Shown one piece after another: positions 15,970-24,298 of a stretch of DNA of 64,000 nucleotides. The notes beneath the pieces were generated by a model. It was not told the origin of the DNA. It ran no database searches and saw only the letters and a program-made list of their open reading frames with translations. The DNA comes from Roseibium sp. Sym1 (GTDB lineage Bacteria > Pseudomonadota > Alphaproteobacteria > Rhizobiales > Stappiaceae). The translations under genes and the position numbers were made by a program. Location: assembly GCF_027359675.1 (NCBI RefSeq), contig NZ_CP114786.1, positions 6,298,501-6,362,500 on the forward strand. Direction: 5' to 3'. Every line of letters begins with the position of its first letter. The first letter of the stretch is position 1.

Positions 15970-17064
15970 CTATTCCGCCTGATGAGCTATTATGCGCTTC
16001 TGAAGCCCGGCCTCTAACTTGATGCAGCACTGATACAGCTTGTGAATCTGCTCGCGCCGTGCATCAAATAAACCCTCATGTACCATATCCAAATCGTGGA
16101 TGAGTCCTTCAAGTCGATTTAGCCATCGGGCAGTACTTGACCCTTTGTCTTTTCGGGCATCAAGGAACATGTCCTCGAAGGTGCCGAAACCGTGCACTGA
16201 AAAATGGCGCTTGCCACCTATTTCTTGCGCAATCATCATGTCACCGATCGCAGCCTGCCAATCCCTATAAATATAGGCTTCCTTTATTCCGAAAATTACC
16301 GCTGCCTGCTTTGCGGTGGCGGACACGAGACTTTCAGGAATATCAACACTTGCCTTGCTCCGGATAATTTCGGCGCATTGCTCAGCTAGTTCGCATTGAT
16401 CATTTTCTGACAGATCCCGTGGACTAAGCACTTCCTTGGCCGCCAGATAAGCTGCTCGCTTGCTGTCAATCAAACTTGCAATACGAGTCTTTGCTTCGCC
16501 ATCGATGGATGACACGTGCCATAGCACTGTGAGCTCTTCAAGACGTTGAAGCTCAACATGAGCGCCATCTGCAAGTGCCCCCTCAAACTCAGTTATCGCC
16601 TGCATTTCGATAGAGGCCGCTGCTTGCTGCGGATCGAGGTAGCTGCGCTCGCGTCGTATTGCTCTGATCCAACCAAGAACGCAAGCGATCCGATATAGTG
16701 TACTTATCCGTTTGTATTCAAGAAAAGGAATTTCAGGAGCGCTCGCCAGAAGATAACTAGCTTGCTTCTTCTCAACAATTTCCTGGAGACGGTATTTTAG
16801 GCTAGTCACGGCGTCCTTGAGCGGATCTGAGTACAGACGCACTAGATCTAAATGCGCTTCTCTCGCACTATTTTTCTTGTCTGCAAGTTCTTCAAAACGT
16901 TTTCTCCTTGCTAAATATATCGCCATTACTACGTCGCGCGCAACTAGGCCAACTATCACTCCCGAAAGGGCCAAAAGGGTGGAAACGACTCGCGGAGAGA
17001 CCCATAGCCCTGCAACTGATGCAACGCCGGCTACATTCACTGAATTGTCTACCACCGTACTCAC
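15970..17064 (-). CDS. Unknown membrane-anchored protein
   Basis: 364 aa, not recognised. One N-terminal membrane segment is likely at about residues 24-52 (SPRVVSTLLALSGVIVGLVARDVVMAIYLARR). The rest is a mostly alpha-helical cytoplasmic part with coiled-coil-like stretches (KRFEELADKKNSAREAHLDLVRLY, LHELQRLEEL-like, IHKLYQCCIKLEAGLQKRI). It starts with GTG 17064 behind an AGGGGG stretch. Composition is AT-rich like the DUF4238 gene downstream. The pair may be a cargo module of a genomic island; a defence role is only a guess. Confidence 0.62.
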   Translation of the reverse strand: MSTVVDNSVNVAGVASVAGLWVSPRVVSTLLALSGVIVGLVARDVVMAIYLARRKRFEELADKKNSAREAHLDLVRLYSDPLKDAVTSLKYRLQEIVEKKQASYLLASAPEIPFLEYKRISTLYRIACVLGWIRAIRRERSYLDPQQAAASIEMQAITEFEGALADGAHVELQRLEELTVLWHVSSIDGEAKTRIASLIDSKRAAYLAAKEVLSPRDLSENDQCELAEQCAEIIRSKASVDIPESLVSATAKQAAVIFGIKEAYIYRDWQAAIGDMMIAQEIGGKRHFSVHGFGTFEDMFLDARKDKGSSTARWLNRLEGLIHDLDMVHEGLFDARREQIHKLYQCCIKLEAGLQKRIIAHQAE

Positions 17065-18025
17065 ACCGCGCCCCCTACAATCGATCGAAGGTGACAGTGC
17101 TACAAAAAGATTGCATCCCGCAAGGTATGCTCTGCTAACGTGTCGAATAGGAAGCGCCGGTTTCTAGGGCTTCATTAGTGCACTTCCACATCGGCTTGGT
17201 AAAATGAGGCATTATGCGAACGTGTAACGCGTAAGAACACATGGCTTAAAGGACGTTTCCGGGATTAGGTGGGAATAAGCGGTTCTTGGCGGTTTTCTAA
17301 GGATTTAGGCATGGAAAAGCGAAACGGGCTGCGCAACTTCACTTGGCGCACCGAACCACGAAAACCCGTCTCGCGATCTGTGCCATTTGAAAAAGAGCAA
17401 TGAATTCAACCATCGCGCAATTTCGAGGTAGCAACTTTTTCCGGCTTTTGGCCGCGAGTTGCTACCTTGGGAAAATCAGCAGAAACTAGGGGCAAAACGA
17501 GGAAAGGTCCTGAATTTGGCGTTTGCCGAGGTAGCAACTTTCAAGATGGCATGACGGGCTGTTTCAAAAGGCTTCAAAGCGGACTTTCGAGTTTCCTCGC
17601 AGGAACGGCAGCAGTGCGGACAAAGTGAGATTTGGCTGCGCTTGCGCCAATGGCCGCTTTCGAATCGGTGCTTCAATTGTTTCAAACGCTCATAGGACCC
17701 TTTAAACTACCGACGCGGGCACGCTGTCTGCCACGTCGCAAAACCCCAACTCACAATGACGGAATTGGGCAACTGACTTTCGCACCAGTACAAGTCCTTG
17801 ATTTTGCGTCACCCAAAGGCGCGTTGCATAAGTCATAACTTTTGCACCAAAGAGGACGTTCGTTTTCAGCGCAGCACCGGTCAAAGTGGGCTCGGAGCAG
17901 ACCTTTGCCGCAATTGAAACGAACGGCAGAAACCGTGTTGTTCAGATCATTCCATATACCACATTATGCGAGTCCAGCGGCTGGACGCCAAAAGAGATTT
18001 TAAAAAAGAATAGGAAAGGAAACAC
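17065..18025. other. Gene-poor interval of about 960 nt in the accessory region
   Basis: No supported gene; short frames lack starts and family resemblance. It contains the 12-mer AGGTAGCAACTT-type word three times: 17426-17436 direct, 17457-17467 inverted and 17529-17540 direct. The first two form an 11-bp inverted repeat with an inner GGC/GCC stem. The interval may be decayed mobile DNA between the island genes and tRNA-Gln. Confidence 0.5.
17426..17467. repeat. 11-bp inverted repeat AGGTAGCAACT / AGTTGCTACCT
   Basis: Perfect arms at 17426-17436 and 17457-17467 with a 20-nt loop that can pair internally (CCGGC/GGCCG region). A third direct copy of the arm lies at 17529-17540, about 100 nt on. 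Confidence 0.7.
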
Positions 18026-18100
18026 TGGCTGGGGTGGCAGGATTCGAACCTGCGCATGGCGGTACCAAAAACCGCTGCCTTACCGCTTGGCTACACCCCA
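18026..18100 (-). tRNA. tRNA-Gln (anticodon UUG)
   Basis: 75 nt including an encoded CCA end (18026-18028). The acceptor stem is TGGGGTG paired with CACCCCA, the D arm AGCCAAGCGGTAAGGC, the anticodon stem GCGGT/ACCGC around loop TTTTGGT (anticodon TTG at positions 34-36), and the T arm contains GGTTCGAATCC. These are the identity features of bacterial tRNA-Gln, including the weak first U-A pair. Confidence 0.95.
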
Positions 18101-18463
18101 AGGCCGTGGAGACGCTGTATAGCGAGACAGTTCGGCAAGCGCAAGAGCCTCCACGGGCAATCTCTTCGCCGCCTGGACAGGTTTTCCCCAGCAAGACGTC
18201 GGGCGGTCCCCGGCCGCCAGTCACCCGCCACGCTTTCCGGATCGCGCCGGCTCGCGGTCCGGCCGATGCGGCCCTCATCAACCTCGCTGATTTGCCGGGA
18301 TTCCGGCCTATCTTCCTGAGGATGTTCACAGTTTCAAAAAAAAACCGTTCGGCGCGCCAAATCGCTTGCGGGAACAGGTGAGCTTTGCTAAATGAGCCTC
18401 CACGCAGCGCGGGCATGCCCCGCTGTTCCCGATGGATCTCTTCTTGAAGGTCCAACAAAGTGT
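18101..18463. other. Interval between the two tRNA genes
   Basis: About 360 nt with no supported gene; reading frames here are shadows through GC-rich DNA. It must hold the promoters of the two tRNA genes, which are transcribed in opposite directions. A run of nine A lies near 18337-18345. Confidence 0.5.
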
Positions 18464-18540
18464 CGGAGTGTAGCGCAGCCTGGTAGCGCACCTCGTTCGG
18501 GACGAGGGGGTCGGAGGTTCGAATCCTCTCACTCCGACCA
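18464..18540 (+). tRNA. tRNA-Pro (anticodon CGG)
   Basis: 77 nt with encoded CCA. The acceptor is CGGAGTG/CACTCCG, the D arm GCGCAGCCTGGTAGCGC, the anticodon stem CCTCG/CGAGG around loop TTCGGGA (anticodon CGG), and the T arm GGAGGTTCGAATCCTC. The CCA is followed by a T-rich tract (18541-18550), then at once by the left end of an IS481-type element. Confidence 0.95.
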
Positions 18541-18550
18541 TTTTTTCTTC

Positions 18551-19849
18551 TGTCCGATCCGGAGACATAGGTAACAGTTTGTACCGGAGACATGGGTTAC
18601 AACCTCGCGCCGAACGGGTTGTCGATTGTCTGTAGTGTTCTCTGCTCCAGGTCGATGTATCCCAGATCATAGCTCATGAAGCTGATCAGCCAAATTCCCT
18701 CTTCCACTTCCTTGATCCCGAGTTTCTGACCGGCCAGAACGGTCGAGACGTTGATCTTCTTGCGATGCATGCAGATTCGTCCGCATGCGGTGACCAGGGC
18801 GTCCCTGTCATGGAAGGGGTAGTCCAGGTCCGGCAGGCCCTGATATTGCCTTGATGAGGCTGTGTAGACTTCCGCCGGTGTCTTCATTCTGAGCGCTTCA
18901 TGAGGTCGTTCCTCGTTGAATTCCTTCATGAAGGCATCGAACTTGGCCTGCTGCTGAAGGCTGTTCATGCCTGGCGGTCGGGTGGCCTCCTTCTTCAAGG
19001 TCAGATGCATGCGTTCGTGCCGGCCGTTTTGCTGCGGGTGGCCTGGCTTGATACGCTCGATGCCGATCCCCAGACGCAGCCACCACACCGACAGCTTTGA
19101 CAAGTTGTAGAGCCCGTTTGGCGATGCGAACGGCAAGCCGTTGTCCGTGCGGATCGCCGACGGCAAGCCGCGCTCTTTGAACAGGGCGAGGAAGGCGTCC
19201 ATGACCGGCGTTTCCTTCGTTGAGTCAAAGGCCTCGCAGCTCAGCAGAAAACGGGACGCGTGGTCGGTGACCGTCAAAGGGTAACAGTAGTGCCGGTTGC
19301 CCAGCTTGAACTCTCCCTTGAAATCCGCTGCCCAGAGATCGTTGGGGGCAAGACCAGCCGAAAGAGGCGTGCCTGCGGCCTTGTTGGCGCGCCGCCTCTT
19401 GCGGGCTCTGCTGACAAGGCCGTGCCGGTCAAGAACCGCATGCACCGTGCTTTGTGCCGGGATACGCACATCGCCGGCCAGCTTCCTGACCAGCACCTCC
19501 CGGATCTTGCGCGCGCCCCAGTGCGGCTTCTCCTGCCGTGTCGAGACAATCAGGCGCTCAACCTGCTCGGGAAGCTGGTTGGCGTAGCGAACCGGCCGGC
19601 GCGACCGGTCGCACAACGCTTCCATCCCATCGCGTCGATAACGGTTCCAGATCTTGTAACCAGTCTTGCGCGAGATGCCGAACTCACGGCAAACCGCACT
19701 CATGCCCTCGCCATCCAACAGACGGGCGATGAAACGAAGACGTTCCTCCACTTTGGACACCTCTTGCCACGGCATCGACACCTCCCGAAAAACGGAAAGT
19801 GTTACCTATGTGTCCGGAACGTTTTGTCACCTATGTCTCAGGTCGGGCA
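18551..19849 (-). mobile_element. IS481-family insertion sequence
   Basis: About 1.3 kb. The ends are long imperfect inverted repeats: left from 18551 (TGTCCGATCC, then GGAGACATAGGTAACA), right end read inward from 19849 (TGCCCGACCT, then GAGACATAGGTGACA). Each end carries a second, inner copy of the GACATAGGTAAC-type word (left 18588-18600, right about 19799-19815). Such double terminal sites are likely transposase binding sites. One intact transposase gene fills it. No convincing target duplication is visible. It sits 10 nt after the CCA of tRNA-Pro. Confidence 0.85.
18597..19781 (-). CDS. IS481-family transposase
   Basis: 394 aa, full length. An N-terminal helix-turn-helix (RLLDGEGMSAVCREFGISRKTGYKIWNRYRRDG, about residues 20-52) is followed by an HTH_29/32-type segment and an integrase catalytic core. 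The DDE residues are visible as Asp153 (AADFKGEF), Asp213 (RTDNGLPF) and Glu256 (NGRHERMH), with the expected Asp-35-Glu-like spacing. RPHEALRMKTPAEVY near 293-307 is the family C-terminal core motif. All catalytic residues are present, so the element may still be active. The stop codon lies within the inner left-end repeat. Confidence 0.95.
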   Translation of the reverse strand: MSMPWQEVSKVEERLRFIARLLDGEGMSAVCREFGISRKTGYKIWNRYRRDGMEALCDRSRRPVRYANQLPEQVERLIVSTRQEKPHWGARKIREVLVRKLAGDVRIPAQSTVHAVLDRHGLVSRARKRRRANKAAGTPLSAGLAPNDLWAADFKGEFKLGNRHYCYPLTVTDHASRFLLSCEAFDSTKETPVMDAFLALFKERGLPSAIRTDNGLPFASPNGLYNLSKLSVWWLRLGIGIERIKPGHPQQNGRHERMHLTLKKEATRPPGMNSLQQQAKFDAFMKEFNEERPHEALRMKTPAEVYTASSRQYQGLPDLDYPFHDRDALVTACGRICMHRKKINVSTVLAGQKLGIKEVEEGIWLISFMSYDLGYIDLEQRTLQTIDNPFGARL

Positions 19850-20087
19850 TTCAGCTCTCATAAGCCGTCGATGTCGCCGGGATGGTGTTTCCCGGGACAA
19901 AATCCTCACCCCTGTTTCGGCAGCTTCCAAGTCCTGCCGGACCGGAATGAGGGGGCTCTTTTATTGTGCCCGGGCAGCCTTTCCCCTTACGTCAACACGG
20001 TTTCCTTCGGTTTTGCATATCGTGGTAGGCTCGCTGACCGGGCATGGGGTTCTTGAAGCACGGCACTCGTCAGAAATGGGAGCCTCG

Positions 20088-20903
20088 ATGAACAACCGCC
20101 GGAACACACCAAAGCCCCGCTACCTGACAATCCCGGTATGTGCCGCGGCAATGCTGCTTGCGTCGTCCCAATGCGGATCCGCGCAGGATGGCTACCTGTT
20201 CGGGAGCGACACACCGGGAGCGACAACCGATACGACCGGTTTTGGAATTGCCGGCAAGCGGGCGGAGAGCGACAGGTCCGCGCCAGGCACCGAAGGCATC
20301 GGCGACTACGCCATGTTTCTCGGCCGGCTTTCCATCGTGAAGCCGGAACAGGACACCGGCGGGCTCTGGACCGTCTTCCGGATGACCCGGCTGATCTGCA
20401 ATTCCCTTTACCAGGGCAGGAACACGCTCCTTGAGGTCACACCGAAAGGGTTCTTCATTGCGCGCAGCGACGTGCACGCGCTCGGCTTTGCCGGGAAAAA
20501 CTGGCACCAGGACCGCTACGCACTCTCCGTGACCGGCGACAGCGAAACGGACGCGGCAGGAGGGCACCCGTTCTGGGAAGTCAATTACGACGAAAGCGGG
20601 CGCCTGACCTCCTGCGGGGTCACTGTTGAACTCAGACAGGACCCGGAAACAGCCCCCTCTGGCACGGATCACCGGGCAGAGGCGATCCAGCTCCTTTATA
20701 TCGGCGTACCGCAGCTTTTCTCCGCCATCCTCACCGAACCGCGCTTTGCCGGCATGTCGCCACTCGCCCCCTCCGAAGTCATCGAGATGGCAGTCCCTTG
20801 CAACGGCGCCTGGTGCCGGATCTCGACCGTCTACGACTTGCGCCCGGGAAAATGGTTTGTCTCGTCCAGGATCCTGTTCACACCACCGCCGAAGGCGGAC
20901 TGA
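20088..20903 (+). CDS. Secreted protein of unknown function
   Basis: 271 aa, not recognised. It has a signal peptide MNNRRNTPKPRYLTIPVCAAAMLLASSQCGSAQ, with Cys29 in SSQCG that could alternatively be a degenerate lipobox. The mature part has four further cysteines (C in RLICNSLY, SCGV, PCNGAWC) and beta-rich sequence, including GHPFWEVNYDESGRLTSCGVTVELR. The start ATG 20088 has GGGAG 5 nt upstream; ATG 20076 is an in-frame alternative. The IS481 element ends about 240 nt upstream, so its promoter region may have been altered by that insertion. It converges on the LacI gene. Confidence 0.72.
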   Translation: MNNRRNTPKPRYLTIPVCAAAMLLASSQCGSAQDGYLFGSDTPGATTDTTGFGIAGKRAESDRSAPGTEGIGDYAMFLGRLSIVKPEQDTGGLWTVFRMTRLICNSLYQGRNTLLEVTPKGFFIARSDVHALGFAGKNWHQDRYALSVTGDSETDAAGGHPFWEVNYDESGRLTSCGVTVELRQDPETAPSGTDHRAEAIQLLYIGVPQLFSAILTEPRFAGMSPLAPSEVIEMAVPCNGAWCRISTVYDLRPGKWFVSSRILFTPPPKAD

Positions 20904-20924
20904 CATCCGGTCGCCCGCCCCCGC

Positions 20925-21938
20925 CTACCCGGCCCGCGCCGTGCTCCCCCGTGCGATCACCTCGTAGCCAAGATCGACCACTGCCTCTTCCGGCTCGATC
21001 CCGGCCAGCGCGCCCGTCAGCATGCGCAAGGCGTCGCGGCCCATGTCGAGGCGGAAGGTGCGCACGGAGGTGACCGGCGGGTTTGCCGCGGCCATCATCT
21101 CCAGATCGTTGAAGCCGCAGATGCCGATGTCCCGGGGGATCTGAAGACCCCGGCGCTGGCATTCGAACAGGGCACCAAGCGCCAGGTCGTCATTGTTGCA
21201 CAGGATGGCGTCGGTCTCCGGCGCCTTCGACAAAAGATCGGCAACGAGCTCGCAGCCGAGCGTGACGGTGGAGGCCCGCGGCGTGGTCACGATGCGCAGT
21301 GGATCGTAAACGCCGGCTCGTTCCGCCTCGGCCCTGAACCCGGCCAGCCGCCGCTGGCTGCGCGGGTCGAGCCGGGCCGCGATATAACCCGGACGCTCAT
21401 ACCCCGCCGCCAGGAGATGGCGCGTTGCCGCCGCGGAGGCGTCCCCATGGGAAAAGCCGACCATCATGTCGAACGGATCCGGTCCGCATTCCATGATCTG
21501 GACGATGCGGCAATCCGCTCCCATCAACAGTCTGGAGGTTTCGTCCGACTGGTCGATGCCGGACAGGATCAGACCGGCCGGGCGCTGGCTCAGGAACGTC
21601 CGGACTAGACCTTCCTCCTCCAGCGGAGAATAGCGTGAATTGCCGAGCTGGATCTGCCATTTCGAGCCTTCCGCCACCTCGTAGATGCCGCGCATGACGT
21701 CGGAAAAGACGTTGTTGGTGACCGATGGAACGATCACGCCGATGACATTCGTCTTGCCCGTCGCCAGCGCGCTTGCGGCAGGGTCCGGCACGTAGCCGAG
21801 CCGGTCGACCACCGCACGGATTTTCACCAGCGTCTTTGCAGACACCTTGTCCGGATCGCGCAGCGCCCGCGAAACAGTCATAGCGCTAACACCGGCCTCT
21901 CGTGCCACATCGGAAATTGTCGTCTTCAAATTATCCAA
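20925..21938 (-). CDS. LacI family regulator, GntR(gluconate)-like
   Basis: 337 aa. The DNA-binding headpiece TISDVAREAGVSAMTVSRALRDPDKVSAKTLVKIRAVVDRLGYVPDPAASALATGKTN is followed by a periplasmic-binding-protein-like sensor domain (NVIGVIVPSVTNNVFSDVMRGIYEVAE..AILCNNDDLALGALFECQRRGLQIPRDIGICGFNDLEMM). This matches the gluconate-repressor branch. The only start in frame near the HTH is TTG (21938 or 21929), an unusual codon here. It diverges from gluconokinase, and a TAGCGCTA-centred operator lies between the two genes. Confidence 0.9.
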   Translation of the reverse strand: MDNLKTTISDVAREAGVSAMTVSRALRDPDKVSAKTLVKIRAVVDRLGYVPDPAASALATGKTNVIGVIVPSVTNNVFSDVMRGIYEVAEGSKWQIQLGNSRYSPLEEEGLVRTFLSQRPAGLILSGIDQSDETSRLLMGADCRIVQIMECGPDPFDMMVGFSHGDASAAATRHLLAAGYERPGYIAARLDPRSQRRLAGFRAEAERAGVYDPLRIVTTPRASTVTLGCELVADLLSKAPETDAILCNNDDLALGALFECQRRGLQIPRDIGICGFNDLEMMAAANPPVTSVRTFRLDMGRDALRMLTGALAGIEPEEAVVDLGYEVIARGSTARAG

Positions 21939-22007
21939 CCATTACAGTAATTTATATAGATTCTATCCATTTCCAGAATGATAGACCAGAAAAAAATGTT
22001 TGACAAA

Positions 22008-22021
22008 TGTTAGCGCTACCA
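22008..22021 (+). promoter_or_regulatory. LacI/GntR-type operator in the gluconokinase promoter
   Basis: TGTTAGCGCTACCA is a near-perfect 14-bp palindrome around TAGCGCTA, the usual centre of LacI-family operators. It sits just after a consensus -35 TTGACA (22000-22005) and before a TTTATA/TATAAC -10 (22024-22031), so binding would block RNA polymerase. The divergent LacI-type repressor gene begins 70 nt away. Confidence 0.75.
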
Positions 22022-22060
22022 TTTTTATAACGACAACAAAGACACCAATCGGGGAGCGAC

Positions 22061-22618
22061 ATGCAGGGTGAATTGCCACAAGCCGTGAGTGAAACCGCGA
22101 TCATCGTCATGGGCGTGTGCGGAGCCGGCAAAAGCCGTTTGGCAAGGAACCTCTCCGACCGTCTCGGCGTGGGCATGGTCGAGGCTGACGACTTTCACAG
22201 CCCGGAAAACAAGCGCAAGATGGCGGCCGGCGAAGCGCTCAACGATGCCGACCGCATGCCCTGGCTGGACGCGGTCGCCATGGCGGCCCGGCTTCAGCTC
22301 TATTGCACCGGAGGCGCCGTCGTTGCCTGCTCCAGCCTGAAACGCATCTACCGGGACCGGCTGCGGGCGTCGCTGCCAGCGTGCCGCTTCATTCATCTGT
22401 CCGGCCCGCGCGCGCTGATCGCGGAGCGGCTCGCCAACCGCCAGGGCCATTTTGTGGGCGAGACCCTGCTCGACAGCCAGCTGGCGACCCTGGAACCGCT
22501 CGAAGCCGGCGAACCCGGCTTCACCCTCGAGATTTCCAGCCCTGTCGACGAACTGGTCGACCGCGCCCTGGAAGAACTGCGGCAAGCCCCGCCGCAGATT
22601 GAAACCATCGCGTCCTGA
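22061..22618 (+). CDS. gntK: Gluconokinase
   Basis: 185 aa, the usual size of the GntK/carbohydrate kinase family. It has P-loop GVCGAGKS at residues 18-25, MVEADDFHSPENKRKMAAGEALNDADRMPWLDAV (substrate loop of gluconate kinases), CSSLKRIYRDRLR and HFVGETLLDSQLATLEPL, all family signatures. It phosphorylates D-gluconate to 6-phosphogluconate, feeding Entner-Doudoroff or pentose phosphate routes. The ATG has GGGAG 5 nt upstream. It leads an operon with TRAP transporter genes 33 nt downstream, under a LacI-type operator. Confidence 0.95.
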   Translation: MQGELPQAVSETAIIVMGVCGAGKSRLARNLSDRLGVGMVEADDFHSPENKRKMAAGEALNDADRMPWLDAVAMAARLQLYCTGGAVVACSSLKRIYRDRLRASLPACRFIHLSGPRALIAERLANRQGHFVGETLLDSQLATLEPLEAGEPGFTLEISSPVDELVDRALEELRQAPPQIETIAS

Positions 22619-22651
22619 AACCCGCGATGCCACACCAAACGGGAGGAAAGA

Positions 22652-23674
22652 ATGCTTAAACATCTGACCAGGACCACCCTCGCCGCCCTCGCTGCGGGCA
22701 TGCTCGCCACAACGGCCATGGCCGCGGACTATTCGTTCCGCTTCCAGTCTTCGGACCCGGCGGGCAACCCGAACTTCGAACTCCAGCAGGGCTGGACGGA
22801 AGCCGTCAAGGAAAAGACCGGCGGCCGGATCGAGATCGAGCTGCTGCCGGTGGAATCCATCGTTGCCCATAACGAGACCCAGGACGCGATCGCGTCCGGC
22901 ATTCTCGACGGCCACATCACGGACACGTCCTATTTCGCGGGCAAGGATCCGGCCTTCGGCCTGATCGCAAACCCGGTCGGCGCCTGGTCGTCCCCGGACG
23001 AGATGTTCGCCTTCATGGCCGATGGCGGCGGCAAGGAACTGATGAACGAACTGGTCGAGCCCTATGGCCTGCATTTCATCGGCGCCACCACGCCGGGCCT
23101 GGAAGCCTTCGTCTCGAAGGTGCCGCTCAACGGCGTCGATGACCTGAAGGGCCTGAAGATGCGCGCGCCGGAAGGCCTCGTGCAGCAGGTGTTCGCCGCG
23201 GCCGGCGCCGCACCGGTGAACCTGCCGGGCTCGGAAGTCTTCACCGCGCTGGACAAGGGCGTGATCGATGCCGCCGACTACACGGTGTTCTCGACCAACC
23301 ATGCCCAGGGCATGCACAAGGTCGCGCCGAACCCGGTCTATCCGGGCTTCCATTCCATGCCGCTCGTGGAAATTTCCATGAACAAGGCCAAGTGGGACGA
23401 ACTGCCGGCAGACCTGCAGACCGCGCTTGAAGAGAGCGTCGCAACATTTGCCAAGGCCCAGGTGGCCGCGCTTGCGGAGCGCGACATGCAAGCCGTCGAG
23501 GAAGCCAAGGCCGGCGGTGAGATCACCGTGACCGACTGGTCCGCGGACGAGCGCGCCAAGTTCCGCACCATCGCCACCGGCGAATGGGCCAAGGTCGCCG
23601 AACGGTCCGACAATGCCCAGAAGGTCTACGACGTCCTGACCGGCTACCTCAAAGAAAACGGCCTGATGAAGTAA
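22652..23674 (+). CDS. dctP: TRAP transporter substrate-binding protein (DctP family)
   Basis: 340 aa. The signal peptide MLKHLTRTTLAALAAGMLATTAMAA ends near residue 25. The mature protein has the DctP fold: YSFRFQSSDPAGNPNFELQQGWTEAVKEKTGGRIEIELLP, GLKMRAPEGLVQQVFAAAGAAPVNLPGSEVFTALDKGVIDAADY. The RxP motif with its Arg near residue 168 matches the carboxylate-binding arginine of TRAP binding proteins. It probably delivers gluconate or a related sugar acid, judged from gluconokinase upstream and galactonate dehydratase downstream. A perfect hairpin with a T run follows at once. Confidence 0.92.
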   Translation: MLKHLTRTTLAALAAGMLATTAMAADYSFRFQSSDPAGNPNFELQQGWTEAVKEKTGGRIEIELLPVESIVAHNETQDAIASGILDGHITDTSYFAGKDPAFGLIANPVGAWSSPDEMFAFMADGGGKELMNELVEPYGLHFIGATTPGLEAFVSKVPLNGVDDLKGLKMRAPEGLVQQVFAAAGAAPVNLPGSEVFTALDKGVIDAADYTVFSTNHAQGMHKVAPNPVYPGFHSMPLVEISMNKAKWDELPADLQTALEESVATFAKAQVAALAERDMQAVEEAKAGGEITVTDWSADERAKFRTIATGEWAKVAERSDNAQKVYDVLTGYLKENGLMK

Positions 23675-23696
23675 GCTGCCCCAAAGGCAGCGATTC

Positions 23697-23724
23697 AACG
23701 GGCGCCTGCGGGCGCCCGTTTTTT
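23697..23724 (+). terminator. Internal rho-independent terminator between dctP and dctQ
   Basis: Perfect 10-bp arms AACGGGCGCC (23697-23706) and GGCGCCCGTT (23711-23720), 4-nt loop, then T residues to 23724. It sits inside the operon and should make the binding protein message more abundant than that of the membrane subunits. Confidence 0.8.
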
Positions 23725-23746
23725 GAGGAACGAACGGGAGGACACC

Positions 23747-24298
23747 GTGGCGGAACGAGAAGACGGACCAGAGGAAAAGACGGATCCCGGCGCCATCGCC
23801 GAAGCGGGCGTGCTCGGGCGCTGGATCAACAGGGGCGGATTGCTGTTTGCCGGGGGCATCGTCCTGTCGATGGTGATCCTGCTCAACGAGGTGGTGCTGC
23901 GCTACGCCTTCAACGCGCCGACCATCTGGGCACACGAGACCACGATCTTCCTGTGCGGCATGGCGTTTCTCTATGGCGGGCTCTATTGCACCGCGCGCGA
24001 CCGGCATATCCGGGTCGTGCTGATCTACGACAACCTTCCGCCCTCCCTGCGGCGGATCTTCGATGTCGCAATCTCGCTCATCTGCATGGCCGCCAGCGCA
24101 TTCTTTGCCTGGGCGTCCTGGCTGATGGTGCAAAAGGCCGCCTTCCGGCCCGACGGCAGTTTCCGCCTGGAACGCTCCGGCAGCGCCTGGGATCCCGTCT
24201 ATCCGGGCCTGATCAAGGTCTTCCTGCTGGTCGTCATGGCCGTCATGGCCGTGCAGTTCCTGATCCTCGCCTATAACTACGCCAGGGGGCGCAAGTGA
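23747..24298 (+). CDS. dctQ: TRAP transporter small permease (DctQ family)
   Basis: About 183 aa from GTG 23747, which has GGGAGGA 5 nt upstream; the frame open to TTG 23723 would begin inside the terminator tail. There are four membrane segments: GGLLFAGGIVLSMVILLNEVVLRY, TTIFLCGMAFLYGGLYC, IFDVAISLICMAASAFFAWASW and IKVFLLVVMAVMAVQFLILAY. The N-terminal 35 residues are acidic and cytoplasmic. It partners with the large permease, whose GTG start overlaps its stop codon by 4 nt, in sodium-driven uptake of an organic acid. Confidence 0.9.
   Translation: MAEREDGPEEKTDPGAIAEAGVLGRWINRGGLLFAGGIVLSMVILLNEVVLRYAFNAPTIWAHETTIFLCGMAFLYGGLYCTARDRHIRVVLIYDNLPPSLRRIFDVAISLICMAASAFFAWASWLMVQKAAFRPDGSFRLERSGSAWDPVYPGLIKVFLLVVMAVMAVQFLILAYNYARGRK

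Noticed and set aside
17426..17540. CRISPR-like repeat array
   Set aside because: Only three copies of a 12-nt word, one inverted, with unequal spacing; not an array.
18000..18593. 197-codon minus-strand frame across the tRNA genes
   Set aside because: It runs through both tRNA genes and the repeat ends of the IS; not plausible as a gene.
18541..19860. Target-site duplication of the IS481 element
   Set aside because: The flanks share at most TTC; too short to claim.
22025..24133. 702-codon open frame on the minus strand opposite gntK, dctP and dctQ
   Set aside because: It is antisense to three well-recognised genes, reads as low-complexity Arg/His/Gly-rich sequence and has no family resemblance; long antisense frames are common at this GC content.
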